DNA of 64,000 nt from DATKRB01 sp963794215 (GCA_963794215.1 CAWCCQ010000001.1:1-64000), one strand, 5' to 3'. Positions 29,475-39,990 are shown, counted from the stretch's first letter. Numbers and translations: made by a program. Notes: a model not told the origin generated them from the letters alone.

Positions 29475-30971
29475 GAGTTTGCACGACGTTGCCCCGTTCG
29501 CTGTTGAAGTGCAGCGGTGGCCACAGCGTGTTCAGGCTGCTGCCTGAACGTACTCTTCGGGTGTGACAACGGCTGGCGTGACCTCGCGTCGGAGGGCGTC
29601 GACCAGCTTGGCCATGTCCGTGTGACCGCGGACGCGCCGGAAGGAACGCTCGGCTTCGAGCATGCCGGCGGCGATCCAGCGCTTCTTCATCGACCCGTCC
29701 TTCCACTTGGTCACTCGTCTAGTGGTGCGCTTGGCGATCGAGATCATCGACTCGATGCAGTTGGTGTTGGTCAGCGTCTTGGCCAACGTGCCCTTGATGC
29801 CCAAGCGAGCGACGGTGAACATGTCGTCGAGTCCTTCGCGCAACGACGCCGCGGCGTCAGGGTGGTCGGCCTCGAGCTCTTTGGCCAGCGCCTTGGCGGC
29901 GGCCAGCCCCTTGGCCGGGTCGCTCTGGGCGAAGACGAGGGCGAGTCGCTTGTCGACGACCTTGGCGAGCTCCTTGGGGAGATGCCCATCGAGGTTCCTC
30001 CGTTTGTGCAAGGTACAACGCTGGATCTGGGCGGCCTCGCCGAACACCTTCTTGATCCCAGCGGCCAGCGCCTTGGCGCCGTCGATGACGCAGAGCACGC
30101 CCGAGGAGACGTCGAGGCCCCGGGCGACGAGGTCGGCCAAGAGGGCGGTGACCACCGTCTTGTTCTCGGTGTCGCCCAGCCACAGCCCGACGGGGAGCTT
30201 GGTGCCGTCGGCCGTGATGACCAGGGCGACGACGACACACGAGCCGGCCACATCCAGCCCGTCGATCATGAGCACGGCCACGTCGGTGTCTGCGAGGTCC
30301 CGGGCCATCAGCTCGCCCATGGCCTTGGTGGTCGCCGCCACGAAGCGCCTGGACACTGCCGACTTGGAGAGCGACTTGGCGCGCCCCTCGAGTGCTGCTC
30401 CCACCGGCTCGGCCACGTCGACGTGGCGTCGGGTGGCCACCCCGGCCAGCATGCGCTCGACGACGAGCGAGTTGAGCAGGTCGGCCGAGCTGAACGCCTT
30501 CCAGGTGTCGAGCTCGATCTCAGTCCCGCTGGTGGTCCGGCCTCGAGGGCGCTCGGTTGCGACCTGGCGCCCACCGAGGACGACCGAGCCCTTGGCGCTC
30601 CCGTGCCAGTTGCCGACCCGATCGGCGGCCGGCATCTTGGCGTGCTTAGTGCCGATCAGCGCGGCCAGCTCCGCCGCCATCATCTGGTGCATGACCACAA
30701 GCCCGGTGGCCGAGGCGAAGGCCAACAAGCCGTCCCTGATGGCCCCGGCCACGTCGGCCAGGGCCACGGTTGCCTCGAGCGGCAGGTCAGCCAACCGGGC
30801 CGCCTCCTCCGCGTGTGCGACAGTCACGACGGGTAGTTTCTTCTTCACTGGTGGTCCCCTTTCTGGGTGGTTCGTTGGATTGGTCTCCTGAACACCTACC
30901 TCACGGCAGGACTCAGGAGGGGGACCACCACCTCACTTCAACAAACTTGGGGACACCGTCGTTTGCACCTC
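29475..30971 (-). mobile_element. IS256-family insertion sequence
   Basis: The transposase gene is flanked by imperfect inverted ends. The left begins GAGTTTGCACGACG and includes GTTGAAGTG; the right, read inward, begins GAGGTGCAAACGACG and includes the same GTTGAAGTG. The boundaries are estimates, and no matching target duplication is visible in the flanks. Confidence 0.75.
29532..30848 (-). CDS. IS256-family (mutator-type) transposase, 438 aa
   Basis: This is a full-length DDE transposase. MIDGLDVAG carries the first Asp and LCVIDGAKAL the second. The conserved CTLHKRRNLDGHLP segment follows, with NTNCIESMIS carrying the Glu. The frame is intact from ATG 30848 to 29532, so this copy may be active. 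It lies just upstream of the amidohydrolase gene and could have displaced its native promoter. Confidence 0.95.
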   Translation of the reverse strand: MKKKLPVVTVAHAEEAARLADLPLEATVALADVAGAIRDGLLAFASATGLVVMHQMMAAELAALIGTKHAKMPAADRVGNWHGSAKGSVVLGGRQVATERPRGRTTSGTEIELDTWKAFSSADLLNSLVVERMLAGVATRRHVDVAEPVGAALEGRAKSLSKSAVSRRFVAATTKAMGELMARDLADTDVAVLMIDGLDVAGSCVVVALVITADGTKLPVGLWLGDTENKTVVTALLADLVARGLDVSSGVLCVIDGAKALAAGIKKVFGEAAQIQRCTLHKRRNLDGHLPKELAKVVDKRLALVFAQSDPAKGLAAAKALAKELEADHPDAAASLREGLDDMFTVARLGIKGTLAKTLTNTNCIESMISIAKRTTRRVTKWKDGSMKKRWIAAGMLEAERSFRRVRGHTDMAKLVDALRREVTPAVVTPEEYVQAAA

Positions 30972-31358
30972 ATCGGGGACGTGATCGCTTGGTTCCGGAC
31001 GCGGCGGACGGCTTCACGTCGCAACACAGGCAGTTGGTTGGTGGACGGTCGACCCACCGTGGCGGCCGGGCACTCCGGCGTCCTCCTTGCCTTTGGAGGC
31101 GACCGTTCGCTGGTGGGTGCCTACGACTATGGGCAAAGTGCAGGCATGTCCGTCGAAACTAGAATCGTCTAACCGAAGAATCTCAGTGTTGGACGGCTTC
31201 CAAGCTGGCTACCGTCATCCCCCCTCGCTGACTCCAAGTGATCACTTTTGGGCACGAGTCCTCGTCGTTCGTCGCCATGTTTTCGGAGATAGGTGCCGCG
31301 AATGGCTGGGCCGATCAGCTGCGCGAGTGTCCCGCACCTCGTCGATCAGTGGTCGAAC
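30972..31358. other. Intergenic stretch between IS256 and the CoA-transferase
   Basis: No supported gene. The open frames have no recognisable domain. Confidence 0.45.
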
Positions 31359-32560
31359 CTAACCAATCACACCAGCTTGACGGTAGCGGTCGATCTCATC
31401 ATTGCCGTAGCCGAGCTCTCGGAGAACCTCGTCGGAATGTTCTCCGAAGTCGGGAGCGCGGGCTGGTTCACCGGCCTCCTCGTTGAACAAGATCGGCGGT
31501 GCGGGCAACGAGAGCGGACCGTCGGGGTATTCGACGTCACGCACAAACCCATTGGCGATCGTTTGGGGGTCCTCGTGGATCTCGCGGGCGGTTTGGACCG
31601 GGCCCCAAACGCCCTTCGTTGTCACCAGGATTTCTTTCCACTCGGCAAAAGTCTTCTGCGCGAAGACCCCATCAAATATGGCGATCGCTTCAGCCTTGTT
31701 CTGGACGTGCGCGGCGCTAGTGGCAAACCTTGGATCGGTGCCCAGTTCGGGAAGTTCGAGGTGCTCGCAAAGGTCGATCCATTCGTCGTCATAGTCTCCG
31801 AGCATCGCCAGCACGAGGAAGCGACCGTCCCTCGTGCGATAACTGTTGGTGTGGGCGGGCCGCTCTTCACGGGGCACGATGCCGCGCGAGGTTCCGCCGT
31901 CCGGTAGCTTGCTCTCGATGATGGCCAGGCCATTGAACCAGATGGCGGTGCCCAACAGAGATCCGTCCACGACCGTCGGGACCCCGGTTCGTTCTCGCAT
32001 CGCTAGCGCGGCGCAGATTCCGCCAGCAAGCGTCATGCCCGACATCCCGTCACCGTGGCCGATCGCACCAGGAAGAAAGTCGATCCCTGTGGCCTTCATG
32101 GTGGTGTCGTCGAGGGACCCCCGACATGACCACGAAGCGTCGTTGTAGCCGCCCCGCTCGGCCTCAGGACCGCGAGGACCCTGACCGGTGCCCCGCGGTA
32201 TATAATGTTCGGATTGCGCGCACGGATATCGTCGACGTCGAATTTGAGTTTCTTGCGGGTAGCCGGAAGGTAACTGGTCAGGAAGATGTCGGCCGTCTCT
32301 ACCAATCGGTATAGGACCTCGCGCCCCTCTTCGGAACTTAGATCGAGGGTGATGGCCCGCTTCCCCCGGCTGTAGTGCTTGAAGTACCAGCTGGCACCAC
32401 CGGGCTCGAGGGTTCCACCCAAGAGGCGCATCGGGTCAGGCCCGGTTGGGTTCTCCACCTTGATGACGTCTGCGCCCCAGTGGGCGAGCACGCCGCCCGC
32501 TGAGGGGACGAATGCCCACATGGTCAGATCGATAACTCTGACTCCTTCAAGAACTTGCAT
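31359..32560 (-). pseudogene. Family III CoA-transferase (CaiB/BaiF), one frameshift
   Basis: When joined, this is an about 400-residue formyl-CoA-transferase-like enzyme that moves CoA between acids. The N-terminal part starts MQVLEGVRVIDLTMW and holds GADVIKVENPTGPDPMR. The frame breaks near 32193, where loss of one G turns a usual YARG into YRG. The second frame continues GTGQGPRGPEAERGGYND and then the intact C-terminal domain (MKATGIDFLPGAIGHGDG to the end). The normal catalytic Asp position of the family is within the retained region. The gene follows SBP4 in the same direction with 63 bases between. Confidence 0.85.
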
Positions 32561-32623
32561 CTTCGATCGTAATCCCCCGAGGTAGCGCTCGATATGGATC
32601 TACTGGATACAGCGACTCATGAG

Positions 32624-33881
32624 TCACGAGAGGCCTGGGACGCCAACGTTCTTGCCGCACACCGGCTTGCCGCCATTTGCAGTTACGAAGTGATTTCCTT
32701 TCAACTGCACAAAGTACGAGCAGGGAGGAGTTGGGAGCATCGCCACGCCGCCGACGTGGCGGAAACTGACTGTCTGGGCCAGAATGCCCTCGGCATTCCA
32801 GCTACCCACTTTCCGCAGATTACTGATGAAGGCAGCGCGGGTGGGATTCTTACCCGCACCTTCGAGACCCTTGATCATCAGGTCCGCTGAGATGTACGAG
32901 CCGTACGACCCGAGATCAGGGATATCTCCCTTCTTGAAGCTGGGGTCATACTTTGCCAGCGTCGTCAGCATGGTCTCCGTCGCCGCGTTCGGTGTCGCGA
33001 AATTAATGGGAGTCTGCACGTAGGCACCCTGGAACGCTCGTACAGCGGAAGGATCCGCAAGCAGGGTACTGTCGTAGCCGGTTTCATAGACTTGCTTCAC
33101 CGAGACCCCAGCGTTCTTTAGCGACTCCGCCAAACCGATGTCAGAGGCGTCGACAAAGGAGCCCAGCAGCCCGTTGCAGGCGGCCGACTTGATCTGCAGG
33201 ACGTCCGCCGTGAAGTCGACCGTGCCGAACGGCACTGAGTAGTTCGCGTAACACTGGGAGACTCCCACGCTTTTTCCCGCAGCAAATGCCTCCTTGATCG
33301 AATCGACCGAGGAGATCGAGATGCCATACCCGAGCCCAGCGAGCTTAGTGGCCCCTATTGTCTTCAGGAATTTCAGGCAGGACCGTCGTGGTGTAGGTCA
33401 GTCCGTTGTAGACCGCGGGTGAGCCGATTCCCTGGTTGCTGAACAGGTTCGTGTAAGGCTGCTCCGTAAATGGTTGACCGTCAGGGACATCGCTGACAAC
33501 GGGCACGCCTTGAGCATGTGTATATGCCGCCGCAACTGATTCTCCTAGCCATGGAGTGTCCGCAATGATGGCGAACGCGCCCTTGGTCGACACGAGGTCC
33601 TGAGCGGCAGTCACTACCTCAGTGGTGCTCGATTGATCGTCCACCACGACCAGTTTCAGCTGGTGCCCATTGACTCCGCCCTGCGCGTTCTGCAGGTCGA
33701 TACGGGCTTGGGCTGCCGCGGGCCCGTCGGCAAAGGTCGACGCGGAGTTGCCGGTCAAATCCGCAATCATGCCTATGACGATCGGACTCTCGGTAGCTGA
33801 GGCGTTGGCCGGTGCGATGAAGCCACATGCCATCGCCACCACAGATAGCACCCCGATGATTCGACCCACGCGCAAAACATC
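32624..33881 (-). pseudogene. Substrate-binding protein (SBP4), frameshifted and cut by IS66
   Basis: This is the fourth member of the SBP family. Its first codons and all upstream signals are replaced by IS66 copy 2, whose end is at 33882. The signal peptide (RIIGVLSVVAMACGFIAPANA) survives. SPIVIGMIADLTG and DLQNAQGGVNGHQLK follow. A one-base shift near 33370 breaks the frame after TTTVLP; the next frame resumes with LKFLKTIGATKLAGLG and continues to KPVCGKNVGVPGLS. Both the promoter and the reading frame are thus lost. Confidence 0.85.
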
Positions 33882-35406
33882 GTAACTATTCAGGTCTCGG
33901 CCACACCCGGTAGCCATACCTGACCCTCGAACAGAAGCCGGAGTCCTCCAAGGACGTCGCGTTGGTTCTTCTTCAACGTTGAGATGTAACTGCGGATGGC
34001 ACAGAAGCTCCGGGCACCTTCGGTGGTTCGCCACGATCCGGAGATTTTTTGTTGGAGCTTGACCATCCGGATGTCGCGTTCGGCCTGGTTGTTCGTGAAT
34101 GGTGCCCGGAAGTCCGAGCAGAACCGGAGCACATCAGCCCGTTGGGCATCGAGACGGAGCAAGAGGTTGTGCGCCTTCTTCGCGTACCCGTGCCGCTTGG
34201 CGGTGGCCGGGGGCGGGTTGGCGGCGAACCCTCGGGCGATCAAGATGCCGTAGCGGACCCGGACCGAGTGCAAGGTCATGGGGTCGAGCGTCGTTTCCCC
34301 ACGCTCGAGTGCCTCGCGGACAGCAACGTTGGCCTCGATGAGTAGGTCGGCCAGGTCGTTCGCCCAGCCCTGGTCCCAGACCACGCCGACGCCGTTGAGT
34401 TCTCGAAGGTGGTGCGCGTTGCACAAGGCGTGGGTGACCGCGAAGCTGCGGTAGGGACGCCACCCGTCGTGGACCGCGATCCCCGACATCTGGGCGATGA
34501 CGCCGAGGTTCTCCATGGCCAGCGCCCCGCGACGCGGATGGCAGTCGAGGAGGGTCAGGGCGGCGTTGGAGGCGCCATGGACCCAGGCCAGTCGAGCCTG
34601 CACCCGGGCCCCGGTCTCGTCGAAGTGCACGGTATCGGCCTGGCGCAAGAGCACCCGTACGTGCTCGGTGAACTCGGTGGTCCCCGCGGCCGCCTCGCTG
34701 ATCATGTTCGAGAGGGCGCCGACGGAGACCTCTTGGCCCAACACGTCGGCGAAGAGCTGGGCCGTGCGCTCGAGTGGCAGGTGTTGGTGCACGGCCAGGT
34801 AGGCGGCCAAGGCCCGGACCCCCGGACCGTAGACCGCCGGTGCGCTGGCTGTGGCCGGGAAGCGCGCCTTGGTCTCCCAGCCACAGGCACACCGTCGCTT
34901 CTCGGCGACATGCTCGGTCACTATGAAGGCGATGTCGGGCAGATCGAAGACCTGGCGGTGTTCGGTGTCGACGACTCGGGCACCGCGGAGCCCGGCCCTG
35001 CATCGCTCGCATGCGGCGGGCACGTGGGTCACGATCGCATCGGGCTCGGCCACCTGGGCCAGGTGCTTTCCTTCCGTGCCGGGTTGCTTCCCCGGCTTGG
35101 CCTTGGCTGCCGCACGGCGTTGCGCCCGCGACGGCGGCTTGGTCAATCCTTCGGCCGACGGTGGCATCGACGAGTTGCGTGGGGTGCGACCAAGACGCTC
35201 TTCGAGATCGGCCAGTCGTGCTCGCAGCTCGGCGATCTCCGCTGCCTGGGTGTCCACCACGAGCTCAAGGGAGGCCACGACCTCGGTCAGCTCCTCATAG
35301 GAGGGCGTGTCATCGAAGGGCGAACCGTCGTCGGGTGGAATTCCCAACGTTACGCGCGGTGCTACCCCGTGTCGGTGATGGTGCGCTCAGAGACCTGAAT
35401 AGTTAC
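33882..35406 (-). mobile_element. IS66-family insertion sequence, copy 2
   Basis: The terminal repeats are the same 17 bp as in copy 1 (GTAACTATTCAGGTCTC and its complement). The element is one base longer because of a CG/C difference near the right end. The flanks do not match each other (AAAACATC at the left, AACGACTC at the right). This is therefore not a simple insertion with target duplication; an adjacent deletion or recombination probably followed. It sits at the 5' end of SBP4. Confidence 0.95.
33890..35347 (-). CDS. IS66-family transposase (TnpC type), 485 aa, copy 2
   Basis: This differs from the copy at 145-1602 by one residue, Val instead of Ala in the C-terminal FEGQ-WLPG stretch. 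The same N-terminal coiled coil, Cys-rich part and catalytic blocks are present, and the frame is intact. The near identity over 1.5 kb shows recent spread or gene conversion. Confidence 0.96.
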   Translation of the reverse strand: MGIPPDDGSPFDDTPSYEELTEVVASLELVVDTQAAEIAELRARLADLEERLGRTPRNSSMPPSAEGLTKPPSRAQRRAAAKAKPGKQPGTEGKHLAQVAEPDAIVTHVPAACERCRAGLRGARVVDTEHRQVFDLPDIAFIVTEHVAEKRRCACGWETKARFPATASAPAVYGPGVRALAAYLAVHQHLPLERTAQLFADVLGQEVSVGALSNMISEAAAGTTEFTEHVRVLLRQADTVHFDETGARVQARLAWVHGASNAALTLLDCHPRRGALAMENLGVIAQMSGIAVHDGWRPYRSFAVTHALCNAHHLRELNGVGVVWDQGWANDLADLLIEANVAVREALERGETTLDPMTLHSVRVRYGILIARGFAANPPPATAKRHGYAKKAHNLLLRLDAQRADVLRFCSDFRAPFTNNQAERDIRMVKLQQKISGSWRTTEGARSFCAIRSYISTLKKNQRDVLGGLRLLFEGQVWLPGVAET

Positions 35407-35874
35407 AACGACTCTTGTGCCCATTTCACCAGGCCCCCGCGGTAATTAAGAGTGACAATATCGTTGTATTCTTGTGTGTCGACCATGTCAAGTTCCGTTG
35501 GCCGAGGTCGCTGTAGTCGTAGATCGGCGGGAGCCCTTACTCCACCGCGAGGGTTGCCCAACGGCACGAAGGTGGTGACGAAATACCCTTACGAAATACC
35601 CTTAGAGATGATGCTCAGAGTCAGCGACAGCGCAGATCGATGTGCTTCAGCCATCCCACCGTTCGAGACGCGGCATCATGTACGCAGAGGAGGAAGATGC
35701 CAGTCGTGACGCGAGGTAATAATTCCGCACCGCAAGGTATCGAACATCCCGGACGTTCAGACGGCCTCGTATCTCCTCCGCGTGATGAGCGTCGGCTAGC
35801 AATGTGTACCAGAGGCGACGTGTAGGGGCAGGAGCGACAAGAACTGCGTGTCGCCGCGCGTCGAAGTCGATCAG
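35407..35874. other. Intergenic stretch right of IS66 copy 2
   Basis: No supported gene. A perfect 13-bp tandem duplication (ACGAAATACCCTT twice, 35578-35603) is present. No remnant of the SBP4 5' end or its promoter was found here. Confidence 0.5.
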
Positions 35875-36060
35875 TCAGTGGCTGCCGAGAGTATGGATAA
35901 TTGCCACTTATCGGGATAACGCTAAGTACCAATTATCGAAGGATAAAAAACATTGTCGAGAGGCTCCATATTCCCGCGTATCGTCTGTGACTAGAGCGAG
36001 TGGTGGGGCGCCGACCAAACGTTGCCTATCGTCGAAGGCGATCGGTACGCTATAGATCTA
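35875..36060. repeat. CGATAA-rich repeat array, locus C
   Basis: GTATGGATAATTGCCACTTATCG matches the GTATCGATAATTGCCCCTTATCG core of locus A. Further on, TATCGTCTG followed by AGTGGTGGGGCGCC matches TATCGTCTAG followed by AGTGGTGAGCGCCC, and CCTATCGTCGAAGG closes the array. Orientation is the same as at locus A. The following stretch to 36374 shows no gene. Confidence 0.65.
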
Positions 36061-36374
36061 GGCTAAGAAAGCATCACCTATCTGCCGCTATAAATTTCCG
36101 GCGATCGCCGCCCCTCGTTCCATTCACTTGCAGAATGGTGGCCGGCCCACCCCATACCCCACGAGATCGCGTAGTCCCGGGGTTGTCGCCGACGCTCTCG
36201 TCAGCAACGATGAGGATCGCGGCTCGTTCGCCGACGAAGAAGCGATGAGGTCCTGCACGGCTGATGGCCTCCACCCCGGAGGTGCCCTGAGCCTCGTCGG
36301 ATGATGTCCCAGAGCCTGGCGGTCTTGACTCGCCAGGGTTGACCGAGTCTGTTTCGGGCAGGAGGACCTTGAGA

Positions 36375-37201
36375 ATGGGCGTGATCACGACCAGCGATGG
36401 CACGGAGATCTTCTACAAGGACTGGGGATCGGGGCAACCGATCGTCTTCAGTCACGGTTGGCCGCTGTCGGCCGACGACTGGGACGCCCAGATGCTGTTC
36501 TTCTTGCACCATGGCTACCGGGTGATCGCCCACGACCGGCGCGGGCATGGCCGCTCCTGCGCAGGTCAGCGAGGGCAACGACATGGATCACTACGCCGAC
36601 GATCTGGCCGACCTGACCCAACACCTCGACCTGCACGATGCCGTCCACGTCGGGCACTCCGCCGGCGGTGGCGAGGTGGCGCGCTACATCGGCCGACATG
36701 GGGAGAGCCGCGTGGCCAAGGCGGTGCTGATCAGCGCGGTGACGCCGTCGGTGCTGCAGACCGACACCAATCCGGCCGGCGTGCCCCAGGCGGCATTCGA
36801 AGGCCTGCAGGCGCAGCTGGCGGCGAACCGTTCGGAGTTCTATCGAGCCGTTCCCTCCGGGCCGTTCTACAACTTCGACCAACCGGGCGTCGAGCCGTCA
36901 GAGGCCGTCATCGCGAACTGGTGGCGCCAGGGCATGATGGGCGGCGCGAAGGGTCAGTACGACTGCGTCTCCGCGTTCATCCGGGAGGACTACACCGACG
37001 ACCTGAAGAAGATCAGCGTCCCGGTCCTCGTGATGAACGGTGACGCCGACCAGATCGTCCCCTATGCCACCTCGGGACCGCGCGCGGTGGAGATCGTGCA
37101 GAACGGCACGTTGAAGACATACGCAGGGTTTCCCGCACGGCATGCCGACCACTCACGCCGACACGATCAACGCGGACCTGCTGGCTTTCATTCAGTCCTG
37201 A
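36375..37201 (+). pseudogene. Alpha/beta hydrolase (arylesterase / non-haem haloperoxidase type), two frameshifts
   Basis: When joined, this is an about 275-residue alpha/beta hydrolase. ATG 36375 starts MGVITTSDGTEIFYKDW, then the oxyanion block FSHGWPLSADDW. An extra base near 36555 shifts the frame after HDRRGHGRS. VSEGNDMDHYADDLADL and the nucleophile elbow VGHSAGGGE follow. A second shift near 37130 comes before the catalytic His region, which reads HGMPTTHADTINADLLAFIQS in the original frame and ends with TGA at 37199-37201. All catalytic motifs survive. Confidence 0.85.
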
Positions 37202-37809
37202 CGAATACCGGACGCTCCACCCGGCCGGTCTTCACATCCTCGATCTCGATCAAGCGTTCCCAAGGGGATTGCGACCCTACTACCGCCAAACATTTCGTCA
37301 CGATGGGGTACGCAAAGAGGATGAGTCGCTAGATCGATTGAAGCCCTCTCGCGCCAAGCAGGTAGGCCTCCGCAGTCAGTGAGTCGTCGACTGCCAAGTC
37401 ACTAATGCACTGGCTCGATGTTTCGATGCTGAATGCCCCGCCGAAGCGGTCTTCGAGGACTGACGTGGCCCGGCGCCCGCAAAGTCTGAGCGGCCGGCCG
37501 CATGTAAATCAAGGCTCAAAGGGCACGCAGTCGGCGCCGCGGCGAGGCTTGGCGTCGGCGTACTGGTCCAGCGGCTGCGAGGGTTGTCGCGCCGTTAGAC
37601 AGACCTCATCGCTCCGCGCTGGATCCGGTACCAGTGCCGTGCAGGACGTGGTCAATGGCCCAATCACCCTGACGTGCCGTCGTCCTCACTTCAAAGGGCT
37701 CGAATTCGCAACCCATCCGCAACCAGCCAACGATCGAGTCCCAACCACGGTCATCCAAGCTTGGACCAAACACAACGGATCGTCAGGAACGCACGCGGGA
37801 GTCGGCTCG
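37202..37809. other. Stretch before the EAL-GAF gene
   Basis: The frame of the following gene stays open back to 37405, but this upstream part has no domain and unusual composition (many Arg/Ser/Pro). It is treated as non-coding or an uncertain N-terminal extension. Confidence 0.4.
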
Positions 37810-39556
37810 GTGAATCGCGAAAGTGGACAAGTGGATCCAAGCGATTGGGCCGAGGGAGCCCATCACCCCACCCGCATCGACGACCTCCCCTCCTTCGATT
37901 TCAACGTTGCTGATCTGATGCTCCCAGGAGCCATCCACACCCTTGCGCAACCGATCGTGGCACTCTCCGACGGGAGCCTCATTGCCTATGAGCTGCTCGC
38001 GCGATCGACCCTGCCGGCAGGACTGAGCCCTGATCAATGGCTCCGACAGGCCGGTGAGCGGGGTCTGCGGACCGAGGTGGAGCTGGCGTGCCTCGATGCG
38101 GCCGCCGATCGCGGCGCCCCACCCGAGGGCGTCCGGCTCTTCGTCAACGTGAGTCCGACGACCCTGCTCGATCCTCGGATCGAAGGGCGCCTCGCACGGC
38201 TCCCCCCGCACGTCGTCGAGATCACCGAAGAGGAGAGGATCGACAGTTACGAGGAGCTGCGAACACGCATTGCCCGGTGGTCGCCGGCACGGACGATGCT
38301 GGCCGTCGACGACGTGGGCTCGGGGTACTCGAGCATGCGTCACGTGCTCCAACTGCGCCCCCAGTTCATCAAGATCGACCGGGACCTGGTCCACGGGGTG
38401 CACCACGACAAGGACCGCTTGGCGGTGCTACGCGGCATCGTCGGCTACGCGCGCCAGTGCGGTGCGACGTCCCTGGCCGAAGGGCTGGAGACCTTGGAGG
38501 ATCTGGCTGCGTTGCGGGCCATCGGCGTGGATCTGGTGCAGGGATTCCTCTTCGGTCGACCCGGCGACGGATGGCCCCGGCCGCGGCTACTCACTAGCCC
38601 TCAGCGCAGCGACCAGACCGAGAAGGGTTCCTCCACCGTCGTCGGCTCGATCAGCCGCCGCCTCGATGCCCTCATCGACCCCAAGGACGCTGCGGACGAG
38701 GTGACCACGTACCTGTATGAGAACTACCAGGTCCTACCCAGCGTCTACCTCGAGCGGGCCGGTGTCCTCCGCTTCCTCTCTGGTCGGGGCCAGTGGCAGG
38801 TCTTCGACGGCATTGAGCCCGGCGTGGGTCTGACTGGATGGGCGTTCGCCAAAGGGGAGACGGTGCTCGTCCAAGACGTGCTCGTGGACCAGCGCTACCG
38901 ACAGGCCGCCCCAGGCGTGGTGGCCGAGCTCGCCATACCCCTGGTCGTCCGCGGGACAATTGGTGGGTGTCCTGAACGTGGACGCCGCGGCAGCGCTCGA
39001 CTCGCACCAAACCGTCGCCATCACCTCGGCGGCCAGGCTGCTCGAGCGGACCCTCGAGCGGACCGGCCGCCCGCCTGTCGACGACTCACCCTTCGTGGCG
39101 CTCGGCCGACACGCGCCACGAATCGCCGCGGCCACCGCCGTCGGCAATCTGGCTAGTGCGACATTGGCGGCCGCGATCGAGATCGCCCACTTCGAGACGG
39201 CCGCCCTGTGGATCGAGCAGCTGGGGATGCTCGACCTGGTGGCATCTGAAGGTCAGCTGGCTGGCACCCTGGCGGCCCTCACCTTCTCCGAGCTCGGCGA
39301 GTTGGGCCGCTTGGTTAGCCGCGTCGCATCCACCCACACCGTCGGCCCGGTGTTCACTACGGCGTTCGGGCCACTCGGATACCTCCGCGACCAAGGACTC
39401 GGTTCCATCGTCGCGGCGCCCATCCGGTCCAGCGAACGGGTTGCCGGGCTCCTCGTGCTTGCGGCCGGGGATCCCTCCGTCGCTCCCGCCCATGTGGTCG
39501 AGGCGATCGAACTATTGTGCGCGCTAGTGGCCACGGTGCTCTGCCACATCGCGTAG
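37810..39556 (+). pseudogene. EAL-domain cyclic-di-GMP phosphodiesterase with GAF domains, one frameshift
   Basis: This is a cytoplasmic signalling protein. The EAL domain carries AYELLARS, FVNVSP, VEITEEERI, LAVDDVGSGYSS, FIKIDRDLV and AEGLET. These are the metal and catalytic residues of an active phosphodiesterase, with DDVG in place of the usual DDFG. A GAF domain follows (YLYENYQVLPSVYLER to QDVLVDQRYRQAAP). An extra A near 38958 shifts the frame; QLVGVLNVDAAAALDSHQTV resumes in the next frame, followed by a second GAF-like domain to 39556. Whether the break is real or an error is open. The start is uncertain; GTG 37810 is one option. Confidence 0.75.
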
Positions 39557-39744
39557 CCAGCCGCTCATTGTCCTCGGTTGATAGGTGGACCCTTCCGCTA
39601 TCTCTTTGATGTCCTGACGCTCAATCGAGGACCTCTCCCTGAGCGATCAGGACGTGCGAACTGGGCAAGCGTCCACAGTCGGGCGGTTAGAAGTGCCCTC
39701 GGCTCTTGGTCTCAGAAGGACGCGATCATGGGCCTGAACGACAA

Positions 39745-39838
39745 GTACTGGTTATCGAGAGACGTCGTCTAGGGGATCAGGGGCAAGTACTGACACGACA
39801 GGGAGTGCTTACTGACGGGCACGATAATCTCGCTAGGC
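39745..39838. repeat. CGATAA-family repeat, locus E (partial)
   Basis: GGTTATCG, then GTCTAGGGGATCAGGGGCAA and later CACGATAATCTCGCTAG, resemble the TTATCGTCTAGCGGGTAGGGGGCAA part of locus A. One unit at most is present. The flanks to 39990 show no gene. Confidence 0.4.
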
Positions 39839-39990
39839 GCTCCTCACATCATCCGTGAGCAAGAGCAGGGTCAGTCGGCTTAAGGGAACCCAGGTTGCGG
39901 GCGGGTCGGCACACCCTTCATACGCCGGGCGCAGTCTGGCATATGAAGGTGCTCCAAGCGCAGTCCACCAGCCCTACAATGACGACCACT

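Noticed and set aside
137..35406. Classical composite transposon made of the two IS66 copies
   Set aside because: The outer flanks do not match (GAGAGAAC versus AACGACTC), and copy 1 has its own complete target duplication, so it inserted singly.
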